Source of the DNA: Paramyrothecium sp. XJ0827
Lineage: Eukaryota > Ascomycota > Sordariomycetes > Hypocreales > Stachybotryaceae
DNA: 64,000 nt
Direction of reading: 5' to 3'
Assembly (NCBI GenBank): GCA_020881915.1
Contig: JAJFPB010000002.1
Location: forward strand, 2,480,001-2,544,000
A program made the position numbers and the translations under genes. The notes under the pieces were generated by a model. The model did not search any database and was not told where the DNA came from. It worked only from the letters and a program-made list of their open reading frames with translations. Numbering within the stretch: the first letter of the stretch is position 1; every line of letters begins with the position of its first letter. Shown one piece after another: positions 49,501 through 62,300 of the stretch.

Positions 49501-52288
49501 CGTCGAATGTAACAAATTAGCGTGGCATGTGCATGTGTGGCGACTTGAGGAAGCTCGTGAATGCTAGCAGTAGTCTTTGACGCTGGCCAAGCAGGTGGAT
49601 ACCGAAATCGGTAATATCAGAGTTTGGAGCAGAAACCAAGAGGGAAGAGAAAATGCGAGGTTGGAAGGTGCGGTAACGATCTGATGTAGAGGATAGAAAA
49701 TCAGGACACGAGTGAAGTTGAACAGAACAAATGGGAGGAAGAAAGACAGAAGTAAAATGACGTGTGGAGAGGTAGGAAGATTGGATGTGGAAGAGGGAAG
49801 CTATTTGGGGTCGAGGAAAAAGAGCGGAGGGGCGTACGTGTGTGGATAAAGCGGTTGATGTGTAAGTCGAGTTGAACGCTGGATGTGACGGCCAGCTTGA
49901 GATTGGGAGTGGTCGGGACTGGCGGGGCGGATGGGACCTTCGGACAAGGCAGCCCAACCTCATTTGACCGTCGAGACTGGTGTTGGCCACATGCGGAAAG
50001 TTACCAGAAGACCCAGGAACCCTGCAATGGCAGAAGCGTCCGATATAAGGCGGCCGTACTTCGCAGTGTTTCCCAGTGCCAGAGCAGGGCGCCGCGAGAG
50101 CGGGATGAAGGATGAGAGAGGGGCGGGAGCCAGGTAGGACTAGTAGGGATGGGTTTCACCAGGTAGGATACCCAGTCACTGCAGGCTAGAGAGGGCCAGA
50201 TGCAATGGAAGAGGCAAATGAGGAAGAAGAGAGAAGTGACGAGGTGAGGTGAGACGAGATAAGAGGAGAAAATCTAGGTACTAGCCGTTAGCATTCGTGC
50301 AGTACAAGTATCAAGGTAATGTAAGGCAAAGTAACTAAAGTAAAGGCTGGGCAGGCGAGAGGGAAAAAAGAGAGGTGAGAGGAGAGGGGCGTACGTTTGG
50401 ACGTTGGAGCCCTGGTCCAGAGGCCCTGTACCCTGGGGAACTAAATGTTCAAGGTCCGGGAGGAGTCGACTCACAGAGTAACGGCCGGTGGTCGATCAAG
50501 TAAGGACCGGGGCGGCATCCATGGCCTGGTGTGGAGAAGCGTTTGTGCCTGGCTTATTTCACTAGGCGAGAGTATGTATCAGACCTGAGCCTACTGTGAT
50601 AGATGGTTCGAGAGGACTTGCCAAGGACTGTCCGGGGTAGTTTTGTTGGTAACTCAGGGTGTTTGAGCCCGCAGTACTAACTGTACCTTGAGGTAAGGCA
50701 GGCCAAGGTTTTGCCCGAGAAGGGGGAAGGGGGTGTGAGCTGATGCAGCTCTGGGGGTGGAGGAACCGGGGAAGAAAGAAGGAAAAAAACAAGAATATGA
50801 GAAAAGGGCAGGACTACGTACAGCGGCCGGCCAGCTACCTTGACCAGCAATTGTGTTTGTGGGTAGAAGAGCGGGACGTGACAAGGCGCGGTAAGTCAAG
50901 GCATGCGCGTGGCAGAGGCGAGGCCAAGTGAGGCCAAGTGGTGCCAAAGGGAGCGGTGCCTTTTAGGTTAGAGCCGTATGGGCTAGTTGGTCTCTTGAAT
51001 TAGCACTCGAACGATTTGTTGTCGATCCTTGGGCCCAGATGGCCCTCCATCGGCGAAGGGACCTGTGCGTGTCCAAATAGATGTGGAGGATCGGTCCCGA
51101 CTCAGCCGTGACGGCAATGGCAATAGGACTAGTGGAAGGCGATCACTGGCAAGGGGAAACAGGAGGATGATGAGAATTCAATAGCAACACAAAGCGAAGG
51201 GAGAGGAGGCGCCATAGTGCGGATAGTGAGGGAGGTAAGGCTGGATAACATGAGGTCGTCGTCGAGCTTTGAATCCAGGCAAAAGCCAAGCGCAGCTGGA
51301 GGCAAGGTAGCCAAGGTAAGGTACCTAATCTCCCTTGCCTTACTCTGTACAGCATCTTGGGGAAAGGAGCAAGGAGCAAGCATGGCATGAGATGCGATGC
51401 CCCCAAAAAGGAAAGAAACGGCTGCGGCAGGAGAGCCCCATGTCGCCGGCCCGAAAATCGAAAACACAGCAAAACTCGTGATGCCACTTGGCTGGTCCCT
51501 TCTTTCCAGAGAAGCTATCCAAGTTTGGCATGTATCAACGCCGCAGGCTGGATGTTTTGCATGTCGAGCAGCAAAACAGAACTAAATACAAGCGGACGGT
51601 GGCAAAGGTTGATGCTCAGAAGGCTAGTCTCTTCCCCGGTCATCTTGAGCGGAGGCAGGATTGGGCGCTCGCTCGCAAGGGGAATTTAGCTGGCGTTGGT
51701 TGGAGAGAAGGATGCGAATCAACATGCAACAAAGGTTCCCTACCTGGAATTGTGCCCGTCTCATCTTGATGCTGACCCTACATCGTATCCTCCTGGCCTT
51801 GGCCATGGTTGGTCATTGGGGCTCGGCCAACTGTGGCTGCTTCTAGCCACCTACGGGCTGCAAGCGCCAGGCCCGGCTTGGCCTAGGGGAGCCCGAGGTG
51901 CGCATGTCCGTCCCATTTTGTGGGCTTCCCTTCCAATTGCCTAATCCAGCTTGTCAGCTGCATGGGCTTCCCGTAGTGGTATCGTCCTCGTCACGGACGG
52001 CTGCTCTTGGGCATCGTTTTTGTCCATGGGACCAGGGGCAAGAACGGAGGGCGGTGCACTGCAAGGAGCGCGCGGCACGTCAGAATCTCCTGGATGACAG
52101 GCGTTCCTTCACCTCGACTTGGGACGTGCTGGTGAACCGCTCCACAGCAGGCTCACACATGCAAAATACACGCTTCGTTCCATGACCGGAACTGGGATCG
52201 CATGGTAAGGTGCAGGGATGCAGGGTCGATCTAGGTCGGACCAACTAGGCAAATCAGCAAGTTGCAGTCCTTACGTGTGGGGGTGTCT

Positions 52289-52370
52289 AGTGTGCGTGCG
52301 CGCTTGTGTGTGCGTGTGTGTGTACTTGTACGTTGTGTGTGTGTAGCTGGGTGTAGGTGTGGGTGGTGTG
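52289..52370. repeat. GT-rich microsatellite
   Basis: Imperfect TG/CG-TG repeats with short interruptions (GTGTGCGTGTGTGTGTAC and similar). Confidence 0.85.
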
Positions 52371-52713
52371 CAATGGGCTCAAAAGTGTGGCTTGCCATCG
52401 CGCTTTTTCCTCCCTGGTGGTTGCCTTTAGACTGGTGTTATGTGCTGGGTGAAGTCTATACACACATCTACCAACAAAAAAAAAACCCACCTGCACTAAG
52501 GTAGCTACTACTCATACGTAGTGTTCTTGTCATAGACCCTCAGGATGGCCAGGTCCCTTCATTTCCCTCCCTTAGTAATTTTTTCCCCTTCCACATTTCT
52601 TATCACTCGAGTCCGTCGAATTGCATTGGCTCCGAGCTGGTGCCAATACCTTCGCAAGGATGTGCTAGCGATTTCTGAAAACTACCCCAGCCCTCGGGAT
52701 AGCACTACCAGTA

Positions 52714-52788
52714 TGCGTGTGGTGTGCGTCCGTGTGTGTGCGTGTGTGGTGTGTAGTGTGTAGTGTGTAGTGTGTAGTGCGTAGTGTG
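52714..52788. repeat. GT-rich repeat with (TAGTGTG)n core
   Basis: A TG-rich part is followed by about five copies of the 7-nt unit TAGTGTG, one with a single change (TGCG). It lies about 350 nt after the previous GT-rich repeat. Confidence 0.85.
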
Positions 52789-53873
52789 CCCCAAGGAGGA
52801 CAAAAGTGACAGATGGATGAAGAGGGTGATCCTGTCATCACAAATTACTGCGCACGTAAGTAGCCTGCCAATAATAAATAGCCCGGTAGTTGCGCCTGGC
52901 ATCCTTGCATACCGGTTGATCGTCCGGGCTTGCCCTCAGGCATTATCATTGTAACCGGGGAGCGTTGCAGAGCGAGCGAGGCCACGCATTGGCTTCAAAG
53001 TGGTGAAGCCTCTGGACCATCTGAGACCCAAGACCTACCACCAATTTGTTGCTTGATAGCGAGATGACGAGATCGGAATCTGGACTGATCCAACACACAG
53101 TTCGCCGAAGCCTTTGGCTGAGCTCATGTCTTGCCACGGTGGGGGTCTCTCCGAAAAGCTCTCTCGCAAGATCCCGAGCTGCAGTCGTGTATCACTACCA
53201 CCAAACACGGTACTCGGTTTGAAAGTCTGCAACATGCGGGAGGAGGGAGGTTGATGCAGTGCCGGATGTTGGCGCCTTCGACTCCAGGTCGTCGAGGCGA
53301 GTGAGGGTTGCACTCGGGGGGCCTAGTCCCAAACCCAATCCTCGCAGTGCAACCATGGGGAAAATCCAGACGGATGGTAAACTTGTCTGAGACCCCTCCT
53401 CCCAGGTCCCGGTCCAACTTGTGTGATTGAACACATGGCTTGTCGCAAGCTGCTGCGTGCCTTGCTTTGGCCTATCCCAAGGCCAAAAAGCATTGCACTT
53501 GAGCATCCTGGAGCAGTTGTCGTGACCCGGCCCTGTCCAGTTTAGGCCTGGCCTCCATGCAGTCTCGCCAAAGTTGACTATCTTGGAAGGATTTGGATCT
53601 TGACCAGTTGGTGCATACTGGGGAGTCCCCGATTCCCGGCCATGGACCCTTGAAGCCTCAAAGTTTCAAGAGCATGGGCATGTCTTATGGTCGTGTCCAA
53701 GGGTGTTGAGGCGGGGCTGTCACTGGTTTGATTACCTCTGTCTACCACGGAGTACGAGTTGCGCCTCTGAAGTCGCCCACCTCTTGCCCTTGAAGCTGCC
53801 CGAACCTACCGGCGGGAGGTACTGGGTGGTCGTGTGCTTGTCTTCAATTGTAGGCCGTGAGGATTTCAGCCAC

Positions 53874-53892
53874 CCTAGGTACCTAGGTACCT
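53874..53892. repeat. Nested palindromes around GGTACC / CCTAGG
   Basis: CCTAGGTACCTAGG (53874-53887) and AGGTACCTAGGTACCT (53877-53892) are both perfect palindromes that overlap. TACCTTGCCTTAC, TTACCTTATCTTACC follow within 45 nt. Confidence 0.85.
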
Positions 53893-54031
53893 TGCCTTAC
53901 TTCGACGTTACCTTATCTTACCTCAGTTGTCATCCTCTCGACTCCCGTCTCCAAGGTAAGGAGGAGTGAGAAAGGCTACTCCTGCTATAACAAGAGGAGC
54001 ACCTGCCCGGTCAGCAAGCACTGGCTGTGAC

Positions 54032-54057
54032 TACCTTACCTTACCTTACCTTACCTT
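54032..54057. repeat. Tandem repeat (TACCT)5
   Basis: Five perfect copies of TACCT, the same core as the scattered palindromes. CAGGTACCTCACCGTAGGTACCTA follows within 40 nt. Confidence 0.9.
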
Positions 54058-54753
54058 TCCGGTCCCTCAAAAGCAGGTACCTCACCGTAGGTACCTATTT
54101 GTCGCTTTCCCTAAATAGAAGTTTGGCCTCCCACTCTTTTTGCTGACTGGGTTTTGCACTGATGAGGCACGGCAAGGTCATGTAAAGGTAAATTAGCTCT
54201 CATCCCCAAACACGCACACCATTTCTTCTACGCTCACCACACGCCTCGCACACTCCTTACAATTCACACACCACCAGCACGATTTGCCCGTGGCGCTTTT
54301 CGCTGAGATGCAGTACCTCGGAGCAATGTACCTTACATTACCACAACGGATGTGATGGACCTAACCAGGATCCGATCCATCTAGTCCCTCATCCAGTGTC
54401 CACCTTTGGCTGTTCGCTATTCCCCTAAGGTGAGTAGGCAAGGTCGGGTCGGTGCCTCTTCAACGTCGCCTTCGCTCGCAAGCTTTTCCGCTCAAAACCC
54501 TCGGCAGCGGTTCTGCTAGTGCTGGAGACAGCGCCGTTCCAACCAGATGGCTCTGCTATACACCCATTGCCTTGGTCGATCTGCACTCGGGCATTGCACG
54601 CGTGGCTGCCCATCTCAGCACATGGAATTGTTCCAAAGAGATTGCCCTGCAACGTCCCACTCTGCTGCTGACCGATGTACCATCATAGGGAGCGGAATCC
54701 AAGGCGCTCAGGATCAAGCTCGTCCAACTCAACGAGAAGGGAAGGGAGGGGGG

Positions 54754-54778
54754 ATGCAATGCAATGCAATGCAATGCA
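54754..54778. repeat. Tandem repeat (ATGCA)5
   Basis: Five perfect copies of the 5-nt unit after a G-rich run. Confidence 0.9.
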
Positions 54779-57700
54779 GGTTGAGGCAAGGCGAGGCAAA
54801 AGCAAATTATACTCTCAGAAGCATGACCAGCCACCCGTATGAGCCCAACAAAAAGAAAAACAATTGTAAATGTCACCAGGGACGCACCCACTCGGCATTA
54901 TCGTCGTCAGCCAACGGAGCTGGCAAGGGAGGTGAGCAAAGGAGGGGTCACGGGTCATCTCACGTTACCGGCCTGGAGCGGACGCCGAGGATAACCACAG
55001 GGCCACCCAGCGAATTATCACGCATCTTCACACATCCCTCCAGCTGAACCTGGCAGGCCGCGGCCGGCTTTCAACAGCGCGACTTTGTTCCTTTCGGGTT
55101 TGCTTCTTCTTCATCTTTGAAACCACCCCCTTCCCTCTGCTGCCAGAATCTCATCTCGATTCGTGCTGCACAATCGGGCCCATCTGAAACAATGACGGAC
55201 CCGTTCTCTTCCCCTGCTAGTTCGCTGTCATCCTGCATCCACCAGATGAGGGCACGACACCGAGGAGACTCTCCTCTTCTTTTCCTCATTCGGAACATTT
55301 AGCTTTGCTCCGTTTTTATCATTTCATTGCCCTGCGGATGTCGCTCAAAGGCCGTTCGCCTAACCATCCCGCTAGCCTTCTTTGAACGTGTGGGTTCGTA
55401 TGGAGTATGCTGTCTGCCTTTCAGAGATGGCCTTGGCTGCGGGACCTAGAGCTAACAGAGTCTTCTCTTTTCTCAATCTTCCCTGATCTGAAAACATCCA
55501 CACATGCCATGCCAGGAATACAAGATTTTGTGCCACACGTGTGCGCCACCTCAGTTAGCACATGGCCAAAATGGAAGGTTGTCCAGGGCAAGTGCCACTT
55601 TCCGCCAGGGACGTTTGTGGTGACGCCCCAACAACACTCATTACGCGGACCTGAAGCTGTGCCCAGGATGCCGCGGTCCCCGTGTTGGCATTGCAACGTT
55701 TGCCATCTTGTCGTCTCGTCTTCGTATTTGTGTGGCTCGGAATGCCCGATCCACGGCTTCCTGCCGGGTCTCTGGTCGTGGTCCCCCGGGTGCCCTCAAC
55801 TCTCTCTTCCGTGATTATAGGTTGGAAGGAGAGCATAGTCAATGCGCCGGTCCTCGAGCCGCGCGCAGCTCTACGAACAGCCAGCGTTCAACTCAAGCGG
55901 CCATTGTTCATACTCACATCAGTCTCTTATTCAAACCATCTTCTAAACGAGGGTGACATCAGGGCTATGCCGCATCCCGTCTCAAGCCCCGTTCGGCTGA
56001 GGCTCCAGAAACGGCGCAATCCACGTAACAAGGTCACCGATTCCGCCGCCGTTCCATCAGTGTTTCTGAAACATCAAGTCAGAATTGGCAGCCCCGGAAT
56101 TTCGTGGCGGTCTCGACCCTAGTCGCCCGTGGCTGGAACCACCCTAGCCTTGAGGAAGGGTTTCCTAGCTGGCTAGCTTGCTGTCGTCAAGCCGCAACCA
56201 TGGTCGACTAGACTCATCTAACTTTCGTTAATGACAGCAAGCGCTTGCCCACACATTTCGTGTTTCCTCAAGTCTTGGCCGGTTTTTGTCCGTCTCGGCC
56301 AGCCTAAGAAATACTCAAGACGGCAACGGGGCAACTCGTAGCTGACGAGACAGTACAATTGACACTGTCCCACATTACGACTGCTCTTTCTTGAGATTCA
56401 ACTCACTTCATAGGCTAGCCATTACAGCAGTAGGCATTACGCTTGGCGGCATGGCGCCTGTTCTTATCATGACATGGCGAACGGAGTTTCACGCCATGTA
56501 GGGCAATCCAGCCTTTTCAAACCGGACCATTGCACGTGTGAAAGAGCGTCTCGCCACCAGGTGCGAGCTGCAAACGACACACCATTTAGCCAGGCTCCTT
56601 CTAATCAATAGTTGCCTTTTGGGTCAGACAACGAGGAGTAGGAACGTAATCACTACTTCATATCCTCCCGATTGAACCAGGGATGTGCGCTCGCCTTACA
56701 CTTACTAGACCAATTGAACAGTATTCTTTGGTCGCAGTCAGTCAAGTGATGGGTAGTATTAGAAGCGAACGCAGTCACGCTCTCTTTCCTCGCAATGCTA
56801 ACAATTCGTTATTCGAACGAAACATTTCGGAAGCTTGTTTTTTTAATGCGACGTGTGCATGTATGCAAACACTATCTAATTCCTTGGTGGTTCCCAAGGT
56901 TGCCCCCCTTTCTGGTTCTTCCTGATTCACCATTCAATCTCCACAAACAGTATAGAGCTTCTTCATCTTTCCCGGGATTGGGCAAAGCACCTGGCCAAAT
57001 ACACGACCTACACCTTCCCCTGAAATCTTCACATGGTAAGGGGCTGTTTCGGAGATTTTTGCCTCATCTGCGCTTCGCCGGGCGACAAACCTCCATCTAT
57101 CATTCGAAGCGTCGGATCTCGTGAAACCAGTGTCTCGTGCGTCACAAGTAGATGATGGGAAAGGAGGGCACGAACCACGAGGACTGTGTGACCATCACCG
57201 GAGGGCGAGAGTGGAGAGCGGCCAGCTGCTCCTGCTTACACCCACTCACTGTAACGATGCATGGATCCGTTGGAGGCACCATTATCACTGCAGACTCCTC
57301 GTGGCCATTCCTGGTACCCATGTTCTAACAGCGCAGCTTAGGACGACTTTCCTTCACTCGAATATTCGGCTCAACAGTTGGAATGCTGAGTGTAGAGTCA
57401 CTTCGTGCACACGCCGTGGCCCCTCTTATCTCCGTCGTGAGCCTAAGCATCTCGGCTTATTCGGAACATCTGTCGTTACAAGCAGGATATGGTCTATCGA
57501 TGGCGACCTTGGCCTGTGCCGTTCTGTCGCGGCTGACAAGCCTTTCACAACCAGGCCGGTGTGTGGCCGTGATTGTGGTCATGTCGCGCATTCTTCCGCG
57601 TGGGGTCTGCCGATCTGGACTCAATGCTACAATACTCGGCCTAGTTGGGAAAGAGGGCCAGGATGTGGCATCCTCGCAAGACTGCGACTTGAGTGCACGC

Positions 57701-59352
57701 CCCTCTGTATCTGTCTCGTTTAGGGTCCGTCTCCAACTCGAGATTGGGACAGGAAGCATAGGGGAGGCAACAGCATCACCCCAACCGGGTTATCCGCGAA
57801 CGAAGGCTCCATGCACTCACCTGGCCAAGCAGGTTGGCGGTCTAACACCGAGCAAGACGTCGAAATCGTGCCATGGTGGCGTACCAACGCGCGGATCTTC
57901 AGGACATCCTTGCCTTGATATCAGAATCGCCAACCAGTTCAGTTCCGCCCTAAGAAACTTGGCAACAAATCCCCATGGCAGCTTCAGGACTACGGACGAT
58001 CCTTTCCTCTTTCAGGGCTAGATCGGATGTGAATCGTCTAGGGCACGATACAAAACAATGGCTTTGGCGAGCGGCCAACTTTTTGGGCCCAAGTATGCAG
58101 GACCAGAATGGGACAATGGCATCGACCTCTCTTTACCCGAAGTCCCAAGTTGGAAACTCTGGCCGAATCCCAAGGCTTTTGGCCGCCAGGTTCCTTGACG
58201 GGCCTTGTCAGGCATGTTCCTGCTATCGTGGTCTCAGTCACCCAGTCTACCCCGGAATTCAAAGGCCTTGAGACTTCTAGAACTTCCTTTCCAACAGCAT
58301 CTCTCACGAAATCTGTCGCAACTCCTTGTGAACAACAAGTTGAGGCTGAATCTCATCCTATCAATTGTCTCCCCCTTGTCATTACCTCCTTTGGCACCCC
58401 TCCCTCGTCTCCCCCACCTGGTCCTTGGCTAGGTCTCTTTTCTGGCTCCGAGACAGGGGTCTGTGATCAGCCACATCTGCAACGCCTTGAGAAGGCTGTG
58501 TTTTGAAAGCTCTGTTGTCTCCGTGGCCCCTGTCAGGATCAGGTAAGTGCCTGGCTCCGGTTGGCCACCCTTCGCGTCACTTTCGCAACACCGAGATTAT
58601 CTCTCTCTCTCTGCCGAAAGGGGACTCCGCAACATCTCGGTTACGTCCTAGATCTTGTTATTACTCCATCTCGGTCTGCGTGCACTAAGCAGCGTCATAG
58701 TCATATCCTGCAACCCCTTGTTGACATGGATCCGCCTCGTTGTAGCGACGGCAGCCACCGCACACGACGCCGAGGTCGTTGTCCACGAGCTTGTAGAGTA
58801 CTGCGAGGGTACATCGGATGTCGTGTTACGCTTCCCCGAGCATCGATTCCCTGTCTAGCTTCGTAAACTAACTTTGCGTTCACATGTGATCACCTGCCAT
58901 GTCGAGCAAAGCGCCGACACGTCCTTTGAAGAATTGTATTCTTTTGAGTCATGTCCGAGGCAGAAAGACTATGAAGGGCAAATCTATGCTGAGCCCGTCG
59001 CTCGAGGGCTCGTACTCTTTCATCTTTGTTCCCAGAAACGCTTCCTTCGCATTGGCGGAAATAAGACAGAAGGAAAAGAAGGGAAAGGAACTCCAATTTT
59101 CAGGAACCACGTAAACAGTATCAGTTATTCCGAGTCTTTCCCTTCCTGGTCATGTAAATACATAAGAATAATAGTCAAAAGTGTTCGATAACGCTTATAG
59201 TGTGTCCATCTATTCATCCGTCCAACCATGCTTGTCGTGAGGGGGGCAATCGAAAGAAATGGCAACGGAAGACGAGAGAAAACAGAATGATTTGAACAGG
59301 GGATAGTGGTTAAAATAGAGGTTACACTCTATTTGGACGCGGCAGTTCAGCA

Positions 59353-62300
59353 TCAACCGGGGAAAAATCTATCCTTGATGGAAGTGGTACTATTCGACGC
59401 GGTGCTGCTCCGCCCTTCGTCGCCCCTGGTCGCATACGGCGTATTTTCCACGTTTTGGCCGTCGTCCGGCGATGTCGCGGTCCCGGTACGTTGAGCAGGG
59501 GGTTTCTTGGTCAGGACACCCTTGGGTCGGTCTGTCGATGTGTGCTCGCCCGTATGAGGTGAGAGCGGCATCTGCGTCTGCGGTTGTGGTTGCGGCTCCT
59601 GAAATGGGCTGTCGCTGCGTATTCTTGTCTTTGTCAATTTCCGGCGCGGCCGTTTCTGCAGTTGCAAGGACGACGAGTCGGGGGAGCCTGGGTCCGATAA
59701 CCGATTTTCACTAGAAGTCCGGCTGGAGTTGAGGCTTGCGGTCGAGTTTCGACCGAGTTCTGGTTCGCGAGTTGGGTGTGCTTCTTGAACCGACGTCATG
59801 GCTAAAAGCGGGCTGTCTTTGGCTTGCATTGCCATTGCGTCCAATGGTCTGTTAAAAACTGCAGCCGCTTCCATGGGATCTTTAACCGTGTTGTGCGGTA
59901 CGGTGGCGGCAATATATGGAGTCGGTGCAGTAGTGGTCGATTGAGGCGTCCCAGGAGTGCCATTTTCTTTAGGTGCTGGAAGCGCAAACGGACTAGGTGT
60001 TGAGCGTATATTTTCCGGAATAGCAGTCGGCTGGTCTCGAGTCAGTTGGCTGAAGTTAGTTTCGGATGTCGGTTGTCTTACAGGAGCAACAAGATAAGCA
60101 TCGAGTTTCCGCTTAAGCACCTCCGACCGCACGGGTTTGGCGAGATAGTCATTCATTCCAGCTGCGAGACACTTCTCCCTGTCGCCTTGAATAGCAGACG
60201 CTGTCATCGCGATTACCAGGATCTTCCGGACAGCCTCTATAGGATCCTTGCGGATGAGTTTTGTGGCTTCGTACCCATCCAAGACCGGCATTTGCACGTC
60301 CATGAGCACAACATGGTATGGCTTGCCCTCCTTGGCATTTTGTCGAAGGCCTTCGACTGCCTTGAGTCCATTTTCGTAAGCGCTCACGCTAGAGTAGCCG
60401 AGACGTTGGACATATTGGATGGCAATCTTTTGATTAATGGGGTTGTCCTCGGCAACGCATATTCGTATCTGCTCTTTCGGTATTGTCGAGAAATCAAGAT
60501 ATGGACTAGGAGACGCAAGTGGCATTGACGGTGTCGGTGCGGAATACCGGTCAATGCCCGGTGATGATTTTGACTGAACATCGCCGGCGGCAACGTCCGC
60601 TTTGGCCTTCTCAAAAGTCACTTTGAACCAGGCCGTGGTCCCGACAGTCTCTTCGCTCTCCAATTGAATTGTGCCCTTCATCATAATCTCAATAAGCGAC
60701 TTGCAGATGCTCAATCCCAAACCACTACCACCATACTTTCTTGCAGTGCTGGCATCAGCTTGGCTGAACGGCTGGAAGAGCTTCGCTAATTGCTGCGGTG
60801 GAATGCCAATGCCGGTGTCTCGTACCCAGAAAGTAAGGGTGGCATTTTCCTCGGTCTCTTGGTCGAGTCGTGCTCCAATAGTGATAGAACCATCCTCAGT
60901 AAACTTCAGACTGTTCCCAATCAGATTACCGAGAACCTGGTGGAGGCGGATCGGGTCGCCATATATCAGCATGGGAGGCAGGTTGATATCTTGCACAATC
61001 TTGACATTCTTCTTCGAAGTTTTCTCCCGGTTGCTATAGGAAACAGCCCGAACAACCTCTCGAACCATCTCCTCTGGATTGAAAGCAATGATATAGAGCT
61101 TCATCTTGTCAGCTTCCATTTTGGAAAAGTCGAGAATATCGTTGATGACTGTAAGTAGGAGGTCCGCAGATACACGAATAGAGTCCGCCATTTCTAGCTG
61201 GTCCTTGTTTAAATTGCTGTCCCTCAAGAGCTCTGAATTGCCGATAACGCCGTTGAGCGGTGTGCGAAGTTCGTGGGAAACATTGGCAAGGAATATCGAC
61301 TTGGCCTTTGCAGCTTCTTCAGCAAGCTTCACGTTTCGCTTGGCTTCAGCTTCAGCGTCCTTGGCCTTGGTCTCGGCCTCGAGAGCTTTGGCAAGTGCTC
61401 TTTTTTGGACAATGACCATGGATCGATTCTCTGCGGATATCTTTTCGACGTTCTTCATGGCTAAAGCGTTGGAATAACTGATGCCGATTTGATTGACAAG
61501 CAGCTGTAGTACGGTAACATTACGATCCGTAAAAGAGCCCGGTTCGCCCTCCAGATACAACACGCCAAGTAGAGGCTTGGTGCCGTGTGAAATCGGTATT
61601 GCAATGATGCTCTTGCCAAGTGGGTTCCGCTGCAGCCAAGATTCGCCAACGTTGCCAAATCGTTCGTCCAAAAGGAGATCAGGGATGAACACTGACTCTA
61701 AAAAGCGGGTGCTGTAGAGCACAACGTTTTCCGCGATTAGGGAGGTTCCAGACAAGGGTAAACCGGGACTGTGCTCTGATGCACCCTTCTCCGGGTCGCC
61801 ACTGGCAGCCACGCACCAGTCGTCAGTGTTGGTTTCTTGTACGACGATTGCTGCAAGTGTGGCAGAACCGCCACATGTCTGCAGAATGACATCGCACATT
61901 GTTTTGAGAAGTTCGTCAACCTGCAGCACGGAGGAAATGACTTGGGAGGAAACCAGAATGGCATGCAAGTCGATCATATCGAGAGCAGGCAAACCAGCAC
62001 CAGCCTCGGCTTGCATGTTCATGGACCCTCTCCAAGCACCAACACGATCCCCCTTGAGCTCTGCCATCGTCTTTGAAGGCATCTGGGCCAACTCATCCCC
62101 GTCTTCGCGATCACCAGGACGGTAGGACACTGTGGCAGTGTCCGCAACAAAATCCGTTTGAACAGCTGCATCAGTCGTGTGGTGATTACGTGTCGGCCCG
62201 TGGAGCAGCAAAGTGTGTTCATCCTCGATCGCCTTGACGATGCCAGTGGCCGAAAGTTGACGATACAACCCCACGGCATCCAAAAGGGCCGATCTGGCGG

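Larger units (their letters stand above)
49501..59352. other. Gene-poor stretch, 9.9 kb
   Basis: The first 500-1500 nt are probably leader and promoter of the minus-strand gene. The rest contains no supportable gene: frames reach about 212 codons (57383-58021) with no motif, and are overlapped by others. Simple repeats and palindromes cluster here at 52289, 52714, 53874, 54032 and 54754. 54100-59350 is less repetitive and nothing was recognised in it; its end is the 3' flank of the second kinase. Confidence 0.45.

Noticed and set aside
57383..58021. Plus-strand ATG-started frame of 212 codons, overlapping another of 200 codons
   Set aside because: No domain, no signal peptide and no splice partners; the overlapping frame is equally open, so coding is not supported.
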